The position numbers were made by a program, and so were the translations under genes. A DNA stretch of 64,000 bases, taken from assembly GCF_002292295.1 (NCBI RefSeq), contig NZ_DBBS01000003.1, forward strand, positions 1-64,000, written 5' to 3'. Numbering within the stretch: position 1 is the stretch's first letter; each line of letters opens with the position of its first letter. Of this stretch, positions 43,519 through 53,485 are shown piece by piece. Origin of the DNA: Sphingomonas sp. UBA978 (GTDB lineage Bacteria; Pseudomonadota; Alphaproteobacteria; Sphingomonadales; Sphingomonadaceae). The notes below the pieces were generated by a model that was given only the letters and a program-made list of their open reading frames with translations, searched no databases and had not been told where the DNA came from.

Positions 43519-44384
43519 CTGAACACCAATGTCCTGTTGCCGTTGAGGAAGACGCGCCGTTCGCCAACCCAGGCGACTGCGCGGGCGAGCACCTGCGATT
43601 CGATGTCGCGGCCGATGCGGATGAGGTCGTCGACGCTCGCGCGGTGATCGACGCGCTCGACCGCCTGTTCGATGATCGGCCCTTCGTCGAGTTCGCCGGT
43701 GACGAAATGCGCGGTCGCACCGATCAGCTTGACGCCGCGGGCATGCGCGCGGTGATAGGGTTGCGCGCCCTTGAAGCCGGGCAGGAAGCTGTGATGGATG
43801 TTGATGCACCGCCCCTCGACCGCCGCGACGAGGCGGGGGCCGAGCACCTGCATATAGCGGGCGAGCACGAGATAATCGGCGCGCGTCTCCGCCATCAGCG
43901 CGACGATCGCCGCTTCCTGTCGGTCGCGGGTGTCGGCGGTGACCGGCAGGTGGTGCCAGGGCAGGCCGTGCCATTGCACCAGCGGGCGCAATGCATCGTG
44001 ATTGGACAGCACGCCGACGATCTCGACCGGCAGCGCGCCCGTCTGCCAGCGGTGGAGCAGATCGTTAAGGCAATGCGAGCCCTTCGACACCGCGATCAGC
44101 ACGCGCGGCCGGTCGTCGTTGGCGTTGAGGTCCCAGTCGAAGCCGAACGTCGCCGCGACCGGCGCCAGCGCCGCGCGCACCGCCGCGGGCTCGTCCGGGA
44201 AGCGCGCACCGCCGCCTGTGAAGACGACGCGCATGAAGAAGCGCCCCGTCTCCAGATCGGCATATTGCTGGCTGTCGAGGATGAACCCGTCGATCCCGGC
44301 GAGCGCGCCGGACACCGCCGCGACGATGCCGACCCGGTCTTGGCAGGTCAGCGTCAGGACCAGCGCGCGCGCCGCATCGGTCAT
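43515..44384 (-). CDS. purU: Formyltetrahydrofolate deformylase PurU
   Basis: An N-terminal ACT domain (LTLTCQDRVGIVAAVSGALA) is followed by a formyltransferase-fold domain with NIHHSFLPGFKGAQPYHRAH and GATAHFVTGELDEGPII. It converts 10-formyl-THF to formate and THF. It sits between the VOC gene and fghA and joins one-carbon folate flow with formaldehyde oxidation. ATG at 44384 overlaps the VOC stop (TGATG). Confidence 0.95.
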   Translation of the reverse strand: MTDAARALVLTLTCQDRVGIVAAVSGALAGIDGFILDSQQYADLETGRFFMRVVFTGGGARFPDEPAAVRAALAPVAATFGFDWDLNANDDRPRVLIAVSKGSHCLNDLLHRWQTGALPVEIVGVLSNHDALRPLVQWHGLPWHHLPVTADTRDRQEAAIVALMAETRADYLVLARYMQVLGPRLVAAVEGRCINIHHSFLPGFKGAQPYHRAHARGVKLIGATAHFVTGELDEGPIIEQAVERVDHRASVDDLIRIGRDIESQVLARAVAWVGERRVFLNGNRTLVFR

Positions 44385-44767
44385 CAGGCGGCGACGCGGT
44401 GCATCGCGCACACCTTGTTGCCCGCGGGATCGCGCAGATAGGCGAGGAACAGCGGCCCGAACGGTGACTGGCGCACACCCGGCGCGTCCTCGATCGCGGT
44501 GCCGCCCGCGGCGAGCCCGGCGGCATGCCATGCCTCGGCGGCCTCGGGAGAGGCGGCGGCGAAGCCGATCGTCCCGCCATTGGCATGGCAGGCCGGCTCG
44601 CCGTTGATCGGCCTGGTCAGGATCAGCCGCCCGCCGTCGTTCATATAGACGGTGCGGCCCAGCGGATCGCTCCGCCCCGGCTTGATGCCGAGCGCACCGA
44701 GGGTCGCGTCATAGAAGGCCTTCGACGCATCCATATCGTCGGTGCCGATCATCACATGGCTGAACAT
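44384..44767 (-). CDS. VOC-family (glyoxalase/bleomycin-resistance fold) protein
   Basis: A 127-residue protein with MFSHVMIGTDDMDASKAFYD at the start and FLAYLRDPAGNKVCAMHRV at the end. The fold binds a divalent metal; AGGAG is 7 bases before ATG 44767, supporting this start over an upstream GTG. As part of the formaldehyde operon it may handle a glutathione adduct or related toxic carbonyl, but no substrate is known. Confidence 0.87.
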   Translation of the reverse strand: MFSHVMIGTDDMDASKAFYDATLGALGIKPGRSDPLGRTVYMNDGGRLILTRPINGEPACHANGGTIGFAAASPEAAEAWHAAGLAAGGTAIEDAPGVRQSPFGPLFLAYLRDPAGNKVCAMHRVAA

Positions 44768-44867
44768 AGTCACTCTCCTGTTTATCGTTATGGTCCGTGC
44801 ATGCCGGACCGGACCGTCGCGTCACCCGGAGCATGTCTGGCACAACACCAGCATGGGGGCTCTTTCC

Positions 44868-45974
<1,107 letters not shown>

Positions 45975-46089
45975 CGGGATCACTCCGGGTAACTTCTGGC
46001 GACAGCGCGGTTAACGCCCGGGGGGGGCGGGAAGCAAGCACCGATCCCGAGGTTGATCTTGGGGTAATGCTATATCATAGCGCGGGATA

Positions 46090-47268
46090 ATGACGATCGA
46101 CACGCTCGCCACGCCCGTCCGCGCCCCTGCTGCCCGCACCGCCGCAACCGCCGCCCGTATCGGATCGATCGACGGCCTACGCGGGCTCGTCATGCTGCTG
46201 ATGCTGGTCGATCACGCGCGCGAAACCTTCTTCTATGGCCATCAGGTCGCCGATCCGATGGGTCTTGCCGCGGTGACGCCGGGCCTGTTCTTCACGCGGC
46301 TGGCGGCGCATCTGTGTGCGCCGGTCTTCGTCGCGCTCACCGGCCTCGCCGCATGGCTGTACGGCGCGCGCCGGCCGGCGGCGGCGACCTCGGCGTTCCT
46401 GCTCAAGCGCGGGCTGTTCCTGATCCTCCTCGAACTGACCGTCATCGGTTTCGCCTGGACCTTCGCCTGGCCGCCGACTACCGTGTTCCTGCAGGTGATC
46501 TGGGCGATCGGCTGGTCGATGATCGCACTCGCCGCGCTCGTCCACCTGCCGCGCGCGTGGATCGCCGCGATCGGCGGGATCATCGTCGTCGGCCACAATA
46601 TGCTCGATCCGGTCGCCATCGCCGACGGCCAGCCGGGCCATGTCCTGTGGGCCATCCTGCACGATCGCGGCTATATCGATCTGTGGGAGGGGGCGCGGGC
46701 GCGAACCTCCTATCCGGTGCTGCCGTGGGTCGGGGTGATCGCGCTCGGCTATGCGATCGGGCCGTGGTTCGCGGTGGACACGCCGGCGGCGGTGCGCACA
46801 CACCGGCTGCGCCGGTGCGGTATGGTAGCGCTGGTCGCCTTCGCCGTCGTCCGCGGGCTGAACGGCTATGGCGATCCCCATCCGTGGCAGGTCGGCGATA
46901 CCCCGCTCGCGACGGTGATGAGCCTGCTCAATGTCACCAAATACCCGCCTTCGCTCGATTTCCTGCTGCTGACGCTCGGTATCGGTGCGCTGTTGCTGGC
47001 GGCATGGCCGGCACGGGCAGGGCGCTGGCTGGCCGTGCTCGGCGGCGCGCCGCTGTTCTTCTATATCCTCCACCTCTACGTCCTTCACATCGTGCGGATC
47101 GTCGCGGCAAGGGCGGCGGGCGTGACCACCGCCGACCTGCCCGACGTCCCATCCGTCGCCTGGCTTTGGCTGATCGCCGCTGTACTGACGCCGCCGCTGT
47201 GGCTGGCGACGCGATGGTTCGCCGCGCACAAGCGGGCCAGCGGTGCGCGGTGGATGCGCTATCTCTGA
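46090..47268 (+). CDS. Membrane protein of the HGSNAT/DUF1624 acyltransferase type
   Basis: A 392-residue protein with about ten hydrophobic helices, starting with IDGLRGLVMLLMLVDHARET, which contains the conserved His of the family. Related human HGSNAT acetylates glucosamine across a membrane; bacterial members are uncharacterised. The upstream 115 bp is short and A+T-rich around 46070 (TATATCAT), a possible -10. Confidence 0.85.
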   Translation: MTIDTLATPVRAPAARTAATAARIGSIDGLRGLVMLLMLVDHARETFFYGHQVADPMGLAAVTPGLFFTRLAAHLCAPVFVALTGLAAWLYGARRPAAATSAFLLKRGLFLILLELTVIGFAWTFAWPPTTVFLQVIWAIGWSMIALAALVHLPRAWIAAIGGIIVVGHNMLDPVAIADGQPGHVLWAILHDRGYIDLWEGARARTSYPVLPWVGVIALGYAIGPWFAVDTPAAVRTHRLRRCGMVALVAFAVVRGLNGYGDPHPWQVGDTPLATVMSLLNVTKYPPSLDFLLLTLGIGALLLAAWPARAGRWLAVLGGAPLFFYILHLYVLHIVRIVAARAAGVTTADLPDVPSVAWLWLIAAVLTPPLWLATRWFAAHKRASGARWMRYL

Positions 47269-47272
47269 CAGG

Positions 47273-47295
47273 TGCGTATGATAATCATTCGCAAG
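47273..47295. promoter_or_regulatory. Fur-type palindrome upstream of the flavinylation operon
   Basis: TGCG T ATGAT A ATCAT T CGCA reads almost identically on both strands. Its core resembles the iron-box consensus GATAATGATAATCATTATC; it lies 40 bp before the PepSY gene. The Fur-family gene at 17718 is a natural candidate regulator. Confidence 0.7.
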
Positions 47296-47334
47296 AGAGT
47301 TGAACTGTTGTTCCGCCGCGGCTAGTCGAGGCGG

Positions 47335-47988
47335 GTGAGCCGCACCGAATCCGCCCCCAGACCCGTCGTCCGCAAGCGCAAGAGCAAATGGCGCGGCTGG
47401 TGGCTCAAGCAATTGCATACATGGCACTGGATGAGCGCGGCGATCTCGCTGGTCGGCATGTTGCTGTTCGCCGCGACCGGGATCACGCTCAACCATGCCG
47501 CCTCGATCGGCGCGACCCCGGTCGTCACCGACAAGGCCGGCACATTGCCTCCGCCGCTGCTGCGCGCACTCGCGAAGCCCGCTGCCGCCGATGCACCGTT
47601 GCCCGCGCCCGTCGCCGCCGCGGTCAGCCGCGCGGTCGGCCTCGATCCCGCCGGCCATCCCGGCGAATGGTCCGACGCCGACGTCTATGTGGCGCTGCCC
47701 CGGCCCGGCGGCGACGCCTGGGTCAGCATCGACCGCACCAGCGGCGCGATCACCTCGGAAGCCACCAGCCGCGGCTGGATCGCCTATCTCAACGACCTCC
47801 ACAAAGGCCGCAACACCGGCGGCGCGTGGAGCTGGTTCCTCGATATCTTCGCCGGCGCCTGCATCCTGTTCACGCTGACCGGGCTGCTGCTGCTCCAGCT
47901 CCACGCCCGCCACCGCCCGACCACCTGGCCGATCGTCGCGGCCGGCGTCGTCATCCCGATCGTCCTGATCCTCGTCTTCATCCATTAA
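47335..47988 (+). CDS. PepSY-associated transmembrane protein
   Basis: A 217-residue inner-membrane protein with a GTG start and AGGCGG upstream. The first helix has HTWHWMSAAISLVGMLLFAA, whose histidines could ligate haem or a metal, followed by a periplasmic PepSY-like region (GRNTGG, LNDLHKG) and two more helices. It heads the operon and is the only membrane part visible; an electron-transfer role is inferred from the partner proteins. Confidence 0.88.
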   Translation: MSRTESAPRPVVRKRKSKWRGWWLKQLHTWHWMSAAISLVGMLLFAATGITLNHAASIGATPVVTDKAGTLPPPLLRALAKPAAADAPLPAPVAAAVSRAVGLDPAGHPGEWSDADVYVALPRPGGDAWVSIDRTSGAITSEATSRGWIAYLNDLHKGRNTGGAWSWFLDIFAGACILFTLTGLLLLQLHARHRPTTWPIVAAGVVIPIVLILVFIH

Positions 47989-47997
47989 GGGGAAAAT

Positions 47998-48477
47998 ATG
48001 CGCCCATCGACCTTCGCGCTGATCGGCGGCGTCATCGCCGCCCCGGCGAGCGCCGCTACCGTCACCGTCACCATCCCCAAACAGGATGTCGCCGAATATC
48101 ACCGCCCCTATGTCGCGATGTGGGTGGAGCCGGTCGGCGGCGGCGCGCCACGCACCGTTGCGCTCTGGTATGAGACGAAGAAGACCGGCAAGGACGCCGG
48201 CACGAAATATCTCGCCGACCTGCGCGCCTGGTGGCGCAAGGGCGGCCGCTCGATGACCGTCCCCGCCGACGGCGTCAGCGGCGCCACCCGCGCGCCGGGG
48301 CAATATACCGTCCGCCTGCCCGACAATCTCAAGCCCGGCCAATATGTCCTCAACGTCGAGGCGGCGCGGGAAACCGGCGGCCGCGAACTTGTCACGCTGC
48401 CGCTGACCGTGCCCAACCCGAATGCGCGTGCCGCCGGCAAGACCGAGCTCGGCGCGATCACGCTCTCCGCCCGCTGA
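47998..48477 (+). CDS. DUF2271 periplasmic protein with flavinylation-type motif
   Basis: A 159-residue protein with signal peptide (cleavage near ASAA at 17-20), beginning the mature part TVTVTIPKQD. Residues 91-97 read DGVSGAT, which matches the D-x-x-[ST]-G-A-[ST] context in which ApbE attaches FMN to a Thr or Ser; the acceptor would be Thr97. ApbE is encoded three genes downstream. DUF2271 is known from surveys of flavin-based redox clusters, but this protein's flavin is not proven. Confidence 0.85.
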   Translation: MRPSTFALIGGVIAAPASAATVTVTIPKQDVAEYHRPYVAMWVEPVGGGAPRTVALWYETKKTGKDAGTKYLADLRAWWRKGGRSMTVPADGVSGATRAPGQYTVRLPDNLKPGQYVLNVEAARETGGRELVTLPLTVPNPNARAAGKTELGAITLSAR

Positions 48478-48488
48478 AGGACCGCCCG

Positions 48489-49328
48489 ATGAAGCCCTAT
48501 GCCATCCGCCTGCTGGCCGCGACTGCGCTTATCGCGGCCCCGGCGGTGCTCTCCGCTCACCGGATGTGGATGCTGCCGTCCGGCACCGTCTTTTCCGGCA
48601 CCGACAGCTGGGCGACGATCGACGCCGCGGTGTCGAACGACCTGTTCTTCTTCGATCACCAGCCGCTGCGCCTCGACGGGGTCAAGGTGTGGCAGCCCGA
48701 TGGCAGCGAGGGCAAGCTGCAAAACGGCGCGACCGGCCGCTATCGCTCGGTGTTCGACGTCGAACTCGACAAGCCCGGCACATGGAAGGTGGCGACGCAG
48801 ATGTCCGCCGTCATGGGCAGCTTCAAGGCGGATGGCGTCGAGAAGCGCGTCGGCGGCCGCGGTGGCCTGCCGCGTCCCGGCCAGCCCGCGCCGCTGACCG
48901 TCGCCGACATCCCCGCCAACGCCACCGAGGTGAAGCTGACCGAAATGTCGTCGCGCAACGAGGTGTTCCTCACCGCCGGCGCGCCGACCACGACGGTGCT
49001 CAAGCCGACCGGCAAGGGGCTGGAATTTGCGCCCGTCACCCATCCCGACGAACTCGTCGCCGGCGAGGCAGCGAAATTCCGCTTCCTGATCGACGGTAAG
49101 CCCGCGCCCGGTCTCAAGGTCACCGTCATCCCCGGCGGCAAGCGCTATCGCAACGACGAAGGCGCGATGAACCTGACAACCGGCGCTGACGGCGTGCTCA
49201 CTGTGACCTGGCCGACTGCCGGTATGTACTGGCTCAACGCCACCGCGACCGACACCAAGACGACCGTTCCGCGCGCGACCGAACGCCGGATGACCTACGT
49301 CACCACGCTGGAAGTGCTGACCCCCTGA
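48489..49328 (+). CDS. DUF4198-family periplasmic protein
   Basis: A 279-residue protein with signal peptide (MKPYAIRLLAATALIAAPAV, mature start near HRMWMLPS). The DUF4198 pattern is visible (HRMWMLPSGTVFSGTDSW, VFDVELDKPGTWKVATQM, AKFRFLIDGKPAPGLKVTV). A metal- or cofactor-handling role is suggested for the family when next to iron-regulated receptors. It follows the DUF2271 gene by 11 bp. Confidence 0.85.
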   Translation: MKPYAIRLLAATALIAAPAVLSAHRMWMLPSGTVFSGTDSWATIDAAVSNDLFFFDHQPLRLDGVKVWQPDGSEGKLQNGATGRYRSVFDVELDKPGTWKVATQMSAVMGSFKADGVEKRVGGRGGLPRPGQPAPLTVADIPANATEVKLTEMSSRNEVFLTAGAPTTTVLKPTGKGLEFAPVTHPDELVAGEAAKFRFLIDGKPAPGLKVTVIPGGKRYRNDEGAMNLTTGADGVLTVTWPTAGMYWLNATATDTKTTVPRATERRMTYVTTLEVLTP

Positions 49329-49339
49329 GCCCGCCCGCG

Positions 49340-50314
49340 ATGCGGATCGCCTTGCCCGCGGTCATCGACCCGGCGGCGGTTGCGGCGCACGATCCGGCCG
49401 CGGCGGTCGTCGATCTCGGCGGGGAGACGATGGGGACGCGCTGGAGCGTGCGCGCCGTCCTTCCCGCCGGCATGTCGGTCGCCGTGCTCGAGGCCGCGAT
49501 CGTCGCGCGCTTCGACGGCATCGTCGGCGAGATGAGCCACTGGTCGCCGACCTCGCTGCTGTCGCGCTTCAATCGCGCGGGCGCAGGAGAGTGGGCGACG
49601 CTGCCGCCCGATTTCGCGCATGTCGTCGCGCGTGGGCTGGCGATCGCCGCGGCAACCGGCGGTGCGTTCGATCCGACGATCGGCCGGCTGGTCGACCTGT
49701 GGGGCTTCGGTCCGTACCCGGTCGATGCGCCGCCGACCGACGTGGCGCTGTCGTCCGCGCTCGCTGCGGCGGGCTGGCGACGCCTGACCTACAGCGCTGG
49801 CGACCGCCGCCTGCGCCAGCCGGGCGGGCTGGCGCTCGACCTGTCGGGCATCGCCAAGGGGTTTGCGGTCGACGCCGTGGCGGACCTGCTCGCGCGGCGC
49901 GGCGTGGTCCATGCGCTGGTCGAGATCGGCGGCGAACTCATCGGCCGCGGCCTGCGCCCTGACGGCGAGCCATGGTGGGTCGATCTGGAGGTGCCGCCCG
50001 GCGGCACTCTGGCGCCGCTACGGATCGCCTTGCACGGCCTCGCCGTCGCCACCTCCGGCGACTATCGGCGCGGCGCCCACACCATCGATCCGCGCGCCGG
50101 CCATCCCGTGACCAACGGCATCGTGTCCGTAAGCGTCATCCACGCCGACGCGTTGACCGCGGACGCCTGGGCGACCGCGCTGACCGTGCTGGGGGTAGAG
50201 CTGGGGCTGGCACTGGCGGCGACGCACCGCATCGCCGGCCGGATCGTCACGCTGGTCGATGGCGAAACGCGCGAATATTTGACGCCAGCGCTTGATGCGA
50301 TGCTGAGTAATTGA
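49340..50314 (+). CDS. apbE: FAD:protein FMN transferase ApbE
   Basis: A 324-residue ApbE: GGETMGTRWSV near the start, DPTIGRLVDLWGFGP, and the metal-binding DLSGIAKGFAVDAVAD block. It transfers FMN from FAD onto target proteins. No clear signal peptide or lipobox is visible, unlike most ApbE, so an alternative start or other export route must be considered. Its target is most likely the DUF2271 protein of the same operon. Confidence 0.93.
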   Translation: MRIALPAVIDPAAVAAHDPAAAVVDLGGETMGTRWSVRAVLPAGMSVAVLEAAIVARFDGIVGEMSHWSPTSLLSRFNRAGAGEWATLPPDFAHVVARGLAIAAATGGAFDPTIGRLVDLWGFGPYPVDAPPTDVALSSALAAAGWRRLTYSAGDRRLRQPGGLALDLSGIAKGFAVDAVADLLARRGVVHALVEIGGELIGRGLRPDGEPWWVDLEVPPGGTLAPLRIALHGLAVATSGDYRRGAHTIDPRAGHPVTNGIVSVSVIHADALTADAWATALTVLGVELGLALAATHRIAGRIVTLVDGETREYLTPALDAMLSN

Positions 50315-50339
50315 CCCAGCCGACCTTGCCCCCACCGTT

Positions 50340-50415
50340 CGTCATTGCGAGCGCAGCGAAGCACGCCAGAGAACCGTATGACGCTCTGGATTGCTTCGCT
50401 GCGCTCGCAATGACG
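50340..50415. repeat. Perfect 24-bp inverted repeat (REP-like hairpin)
   Basis: The left arm (50340-50363, starting CGTCATTGCGAGCGCAGCG) and the right arm (50392-50415) are exact reverse complements. Within the loop CCAGAG pairs with CTCTGG, so the stem continues. It lies between the convergent apbE and chpT genes, where it can act as a bidirectional terminator. It resembles a widespread intergenic element of alphaproteobacteria. Confidence 0.85.
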
Positions 50416-50425
50416 GGTGACGGGT

Positions 50426-51070
50426 TTATCCCGCGTTGAACACCGCGCCTAGGATCATGACGTTGTCCGCCGGCTCGCTGACCTGCACCGCGCCACCTGC
50501 CTGCGCGACCAACGTATGCACCAGATAGGCCGCCGCCGCGCGCGGGGTGACGCCGCCCGTGCGCTCGCCGTCGGTCAGCGTCTCGCGCAATTCCGGGTCG
50601 AGGATGATCCGTGGCCCCTCGATCTTGACCACGATCTCGAGCTGGCCGTTGTTCTCCTCGCCACCGACGTCGAGCGTGCCGCCGCGGACCAGCGCCTCGC
50701 TGGCGATCAGCGTCAGGTTCAGCATCACCTTCATCGCGGTCTTCGGCAGCGCCTCGCCCTCGACCCACCAGTTGAACGTCGTCCGCTTGTTGTCGACCAG
50801 CAGCCCTTCGATCGCGGTCTTCGCCTCGCGACTGTCGATCCGCTCGGCGAAGCCGCCGCCCGCGCCGAACGCCAGCCGGAAGAACTTGAGCTTGTTTGCG
50901 GATGCGCGCGCACTCTCGCTGAGCAGCTGGAACACCCGCGCGCGCATCTCCGGGTCGTTCTCGTCGCCAAGCAGTTCCAGCCCGTTATTGAGCGCGCCGA
51001 CCGGCGACAACAGATCGTGGCACAGCCGCGAACACAGCAAACTCGCGAAATCGACCGGGCTGACGGACAT
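50426..51070 (-). CDS. chpT: ChpT-like histidine phosphotransferase
   Basis: A 214-residue protein with the DHp-like start (FASLLCSRLCHDLLSPVGAL), phosphorylatable His18, and a degenerate ATPase-like C-terminal domain. ChpT in Alphaproteobacteria relays phosphate from CckA to CtrA and CpdR. The start at 51070 gives MSVSPVDF; the longer frame is arginine-rich. Confidence 0.93.
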   Translation of the reverse strand: MSVSPVDFASLLCSRLCHDLLSPVGALNNGLELLGDENDPEMRARVFQLLSESARASANKLKFFRLAFGAGGGFAERIDSREAKTAIEGLLVDNKRTTFNWWVEGEALPKTAMKVMLNLTLIASEALVRGGTLDVGGEENNGQLEIVVKIEGPRIILDPELRETLTDGERTGGVTPRAAAAYLVHTLVAQAGGAVQVSEPADNVMILGAVFNAG

Positions 51071-51136
51071 TGGTATCCCCTGAACTCTCGGGCGATCTGT
51101 GGCCGACCCGAGTCGCGCTGGCAAGCCGCGCGCGGC

Positions 51137-51550
51137 TCAGCCGATGGGACGCGCATCTAGGGCAACACGCTCGAACCGTCCCTCGACCGGGCCGTCCGCG
51201 ACCGCGCGCCACCCGCGCACCACGCCGCCCGCCGCGATCAGCCACAAGGCGCCGTCCGCCATCGCACTCTCTGCATCGCGCGGCGACGGCACCGCCACGC
51301 CGGTCGGGTGCGAATGATAATGGCCGACGATTTGCGGTCCGCCGGTCCGCGCCGCGCGATGTGCCGCCACCAGCGCGGCGGGATCGATCTCGAACCAGCG
51401 TGCCGGATCGGCGGCGACATTGCGGCAGGGCAGGGCGGCGGTGATCGCCTGCGCATCGCCGAACAACAGCCCGCAGATCTCCACCTGCGGGGACGCCGCG
51501 GCCTCCGTCAGGATTTGCCGGACAAGCTCGCTTGCAATCGTCACCGCCAT
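51137..51550 (-). CDS. JAMM/Mov34 metallopeptidase-like protein
   Basis: A 137-residue JAB1/MPN-domain protein with the zinc signature HYHSHPTGVAVPSPRD and the upstream Glu in VEICGLLFG. Bacterial M67 members cut isopeptide-like bonds or release sulfur-carrier proteins, but there is no sulfur-carrier gene next to it. It is divergent from rluD. Confidence 0.87.
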   Translation of the reverse strand: MAVTIASELVRQILTEAAASPQVEICGLLFGDAQAITAALPCRNVAADPARWFEIDPAALVAAHRAARTGGPQIVGHYHSHPTGVAVPSPRDAESAMADGALWLIAAGGVVRGWRAVADGPVEGRFERVALDARPIG

Positions 51551-51567
51551 GCCCACATCCCTAATCC

Positions 51568-52515
51568 ATGGACCGGGGGGTTTCCATCATACAGGCGACG
51601 ATCGCCACCACGGCCGACGGCTGGCGGCTGGATCGTGCGCTCGCCGATGCGGTGCCGACGCTGTCGCGCGAGCGGCTGAAGGTGCTGATCGCCAGTGGCG
51701 CGGTCACCCGCGACGGCACGATGGTGCGCGACCCCGCCAAGCGCGCCGCGGCGGGCGACCGGCTGTCGGTCGCGGTGCCGATCCCGACGCTGCCGCACAA
51801 CGAAGCGCAGGATATTCCGCTCGTCGTCGCCTATGAGGACGAACACCTCATCGTGATCGACAAGCCCGCCGGGCTCGTCGTCCATCCCGCCGCGGGCAAT
51901 CTCGACGGCACGCTCGTCAACGCGTTGCTTCACCATTGCCAGGGCAGCCTGTCGGGGATCGGCGGCGTCGCCCGGCCGGGCATCGTTCATCGCATCGACA
52001 AGGACACGTCGGGCCTGATGGTCGCGGCCAAGACCGACCGCGCGCATGAGGGGCTCGCCCGCCAGTTTCACGACCACAGCATCGACCGCCGCTATCGCGC
52101 CATCGTCGGCGGCCTGCCCCGCCCGGCGGAGGGCAAGGTCGACGCCCCGCTCGCGCGGTCGGCGACCAATCGCAAGAAGATCGCGATCGTGCAGGGCGGC
52201 AAGCGCGCGGTGACACATTTCCGCACGATGGAACGGCTGCGCGACGCGGCGCTGGTCGAATGCCGGCTGGAGACGGGCCGCACGCATCAGGTGCGCGTTC
52301 ACATGGCCTCGATCGGCCACGCCTTGCTGGGTGACCCGGTCTATGGTAGAACAAAGGGTGCTCAAAAAGCATTGCTGGAAACCCTCGGTTTCCGCCGGCA
52401 GGCCTTGCATGCCGCGCACCTCGGGTTCATCCATCCGGTGAAAAGCACCGCTTTGGCGTTCGATAGCGATATGCCTGCTGACATGCAGGAACTGTTCACC
52501 GAGCTTCACGTATAG
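51568..52515 (+). CDS. rluD: RluA-family 23S rRNA pseudouridine synthase, RluD-like
   Basis: A 315-residue protein with an S4 RNA-binding domain (LSRERLKVLIASGAVTRDG) and the catalytic HRIDKDTSG motif with the essential Asp. It makes pseudouridines in the large rRNA. rpoH follows 63 bp downstream, a conserved order in alphaproteobacteria. Confidence 0.95.
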   Translation: MDRGVSIIQATIATTADGWRLDRALADAVPTLSRERLKVLIASGAVTRDGTMVRDPAKRAAAGDRLSVAVPIPTLPHNEAQDIPLVVAYEDEHLIVIDKPAGLVVHPAAGNLDGTLVNALLHHCQGSLSGIGGVARPGIVHRIDKDTSGLMVAAKTDRAHEGLARQFHDHSIDRRYRAIVGGLPRPAEGKVDAPLARSATNRKKIAIVQGGKRAVTHFRTMERLRDAALVECRLETGRTHQVRVHMASIGHALLGDPVYGRTKGAQKALLETLGFRRQALHAAHLGFIHPVKSTALAFDSDMPADMQELFTELHV

Positions 52516-52578
52516 GTTAGAGCCGTTCGTCGCCGCAGTGCGGGATGAATGCCTCCGCAAAATAAGGGAGATCAGATC

Positions 52579-53484
52579 ATGGCAGCACGCAGCAACGTCC
52601 CCGCGACGATTCCTGCCCTCGGCGGGGAGCAGAGCCTCAACCGCTACCTGTCCGAGATCAAGAAATTCCCCATCCTCACGCCCGAGCAGGAATTCATGCT
52701 CGCCAAGCGCTTCCAGGAGCATGGCGACACCGATGCGGCGGCGCAGCTCGTCACTTCGCACCTGCGGCTCGTGGCGAAGATCGCAATGGGCTATCGCGGC
52801 TATGGCCTGCCGACGTCCGAACTCATCAGCGAGGGCAACATCGGCCTGATGCAGGGCGTGAAGAAATTCGAGCCGGACCGGGGCTTCCGCCTCGCCACCT
52901 ATGCGATGTGGTGGATCCGCGCCTCGATCCAGGAATATATCCTGCGCTCGTGGAGCCTCGTGAAGATGGGCACCACCGCGGCGCAGAAGAAGCTGTTCTT
53001 CAACCTGCGCCGGATGAAGTCTAAGCTCGACGCGTTCGAGGACGGCGACCTCAAGCCCGAGCATATCACCAAGATCGCTACCGATCTGGGCGTCGCCGAG
53101 AGCGACGTCGTGTCGATGAACCGCCGCATGGCGATGGGCGGCGATACGTCGCTCAACGTCTCGATGCGCGAGGATGGCGAGGGGCAGTGGCAGGACTGGC
53201 TGCAGGACGACGCGCCGCTGCAGGACAGCGTCGTCGCCGAGGCACAGGAGGCGGACGTCCGCCACGGCATGCTGGTGTCGGCGATGGACGACCTCAACGA
53301 CCGCGAGAAGCACATCCTCACCGAACGCCGCCTGACCGACGATCCCAAGACGCTCGAGGAACTGAGCCAGGTCTATGGCGTCAGCCGCGAACGCGTCCGC
53401 CAGATCGAGGTGCGCGCGTTCGAAAAGCTGCAGAAGGCGATGATGCGCATCGCCGGCGAAAAGCGCCTGCTCGCCGCCGCATGA
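52579..53484 (+). CDS. rpoH: Heat-shock sigma factor RpoH
   Basis: A sigma-70 family member of 301 residues: region 2 with LISEGNIGLMQGVKKFEP and YAMWWIRASIQEYI, RpoH box AQKKLFFNLRR, region 4 with LEELSQVYGVSRERVRQIE. It directs RNA polymerase to heat-shock promoters. ATG 52579 follows GGGAG at about 10 bases and gives MAARSNVPATIP. Confidence 0.96.
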   Translation: MAARSNVPATIPALGGEQSLNRYLSEIKKFPILTPEQEFMLAKRFQEHGDTDAAAQLVTSHLRLVAKIAMGYRGYGLPTSELISEGNIGLMQGVKKFEPDRGFRLATYAMWWIRASIQEYILRSWSLVKMGTTAAQKKLFFNLRRMKSKLDAFEDGDLKPEHITKIATDLGVAESDVVSMNRRMAMGGDTSLNVSMREDGEGQWQDWLQDDAPLQDSVVAEAQEADVRHGMLVSAMDDLNDREKHILTERRLTDDPKTLEELSQVYGVSRERVRQIEVRAFEKLQKAMMRIAGEKRLLAAA

Positions 53485-53485
53485 C

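Noticed and set aside
46177..48342. 721-codon minus-strand frame across the HGSNAT-like and PepSY genes
   Set aside because: It covers three real genes and an operator on the other strand and has no recognisable domain.
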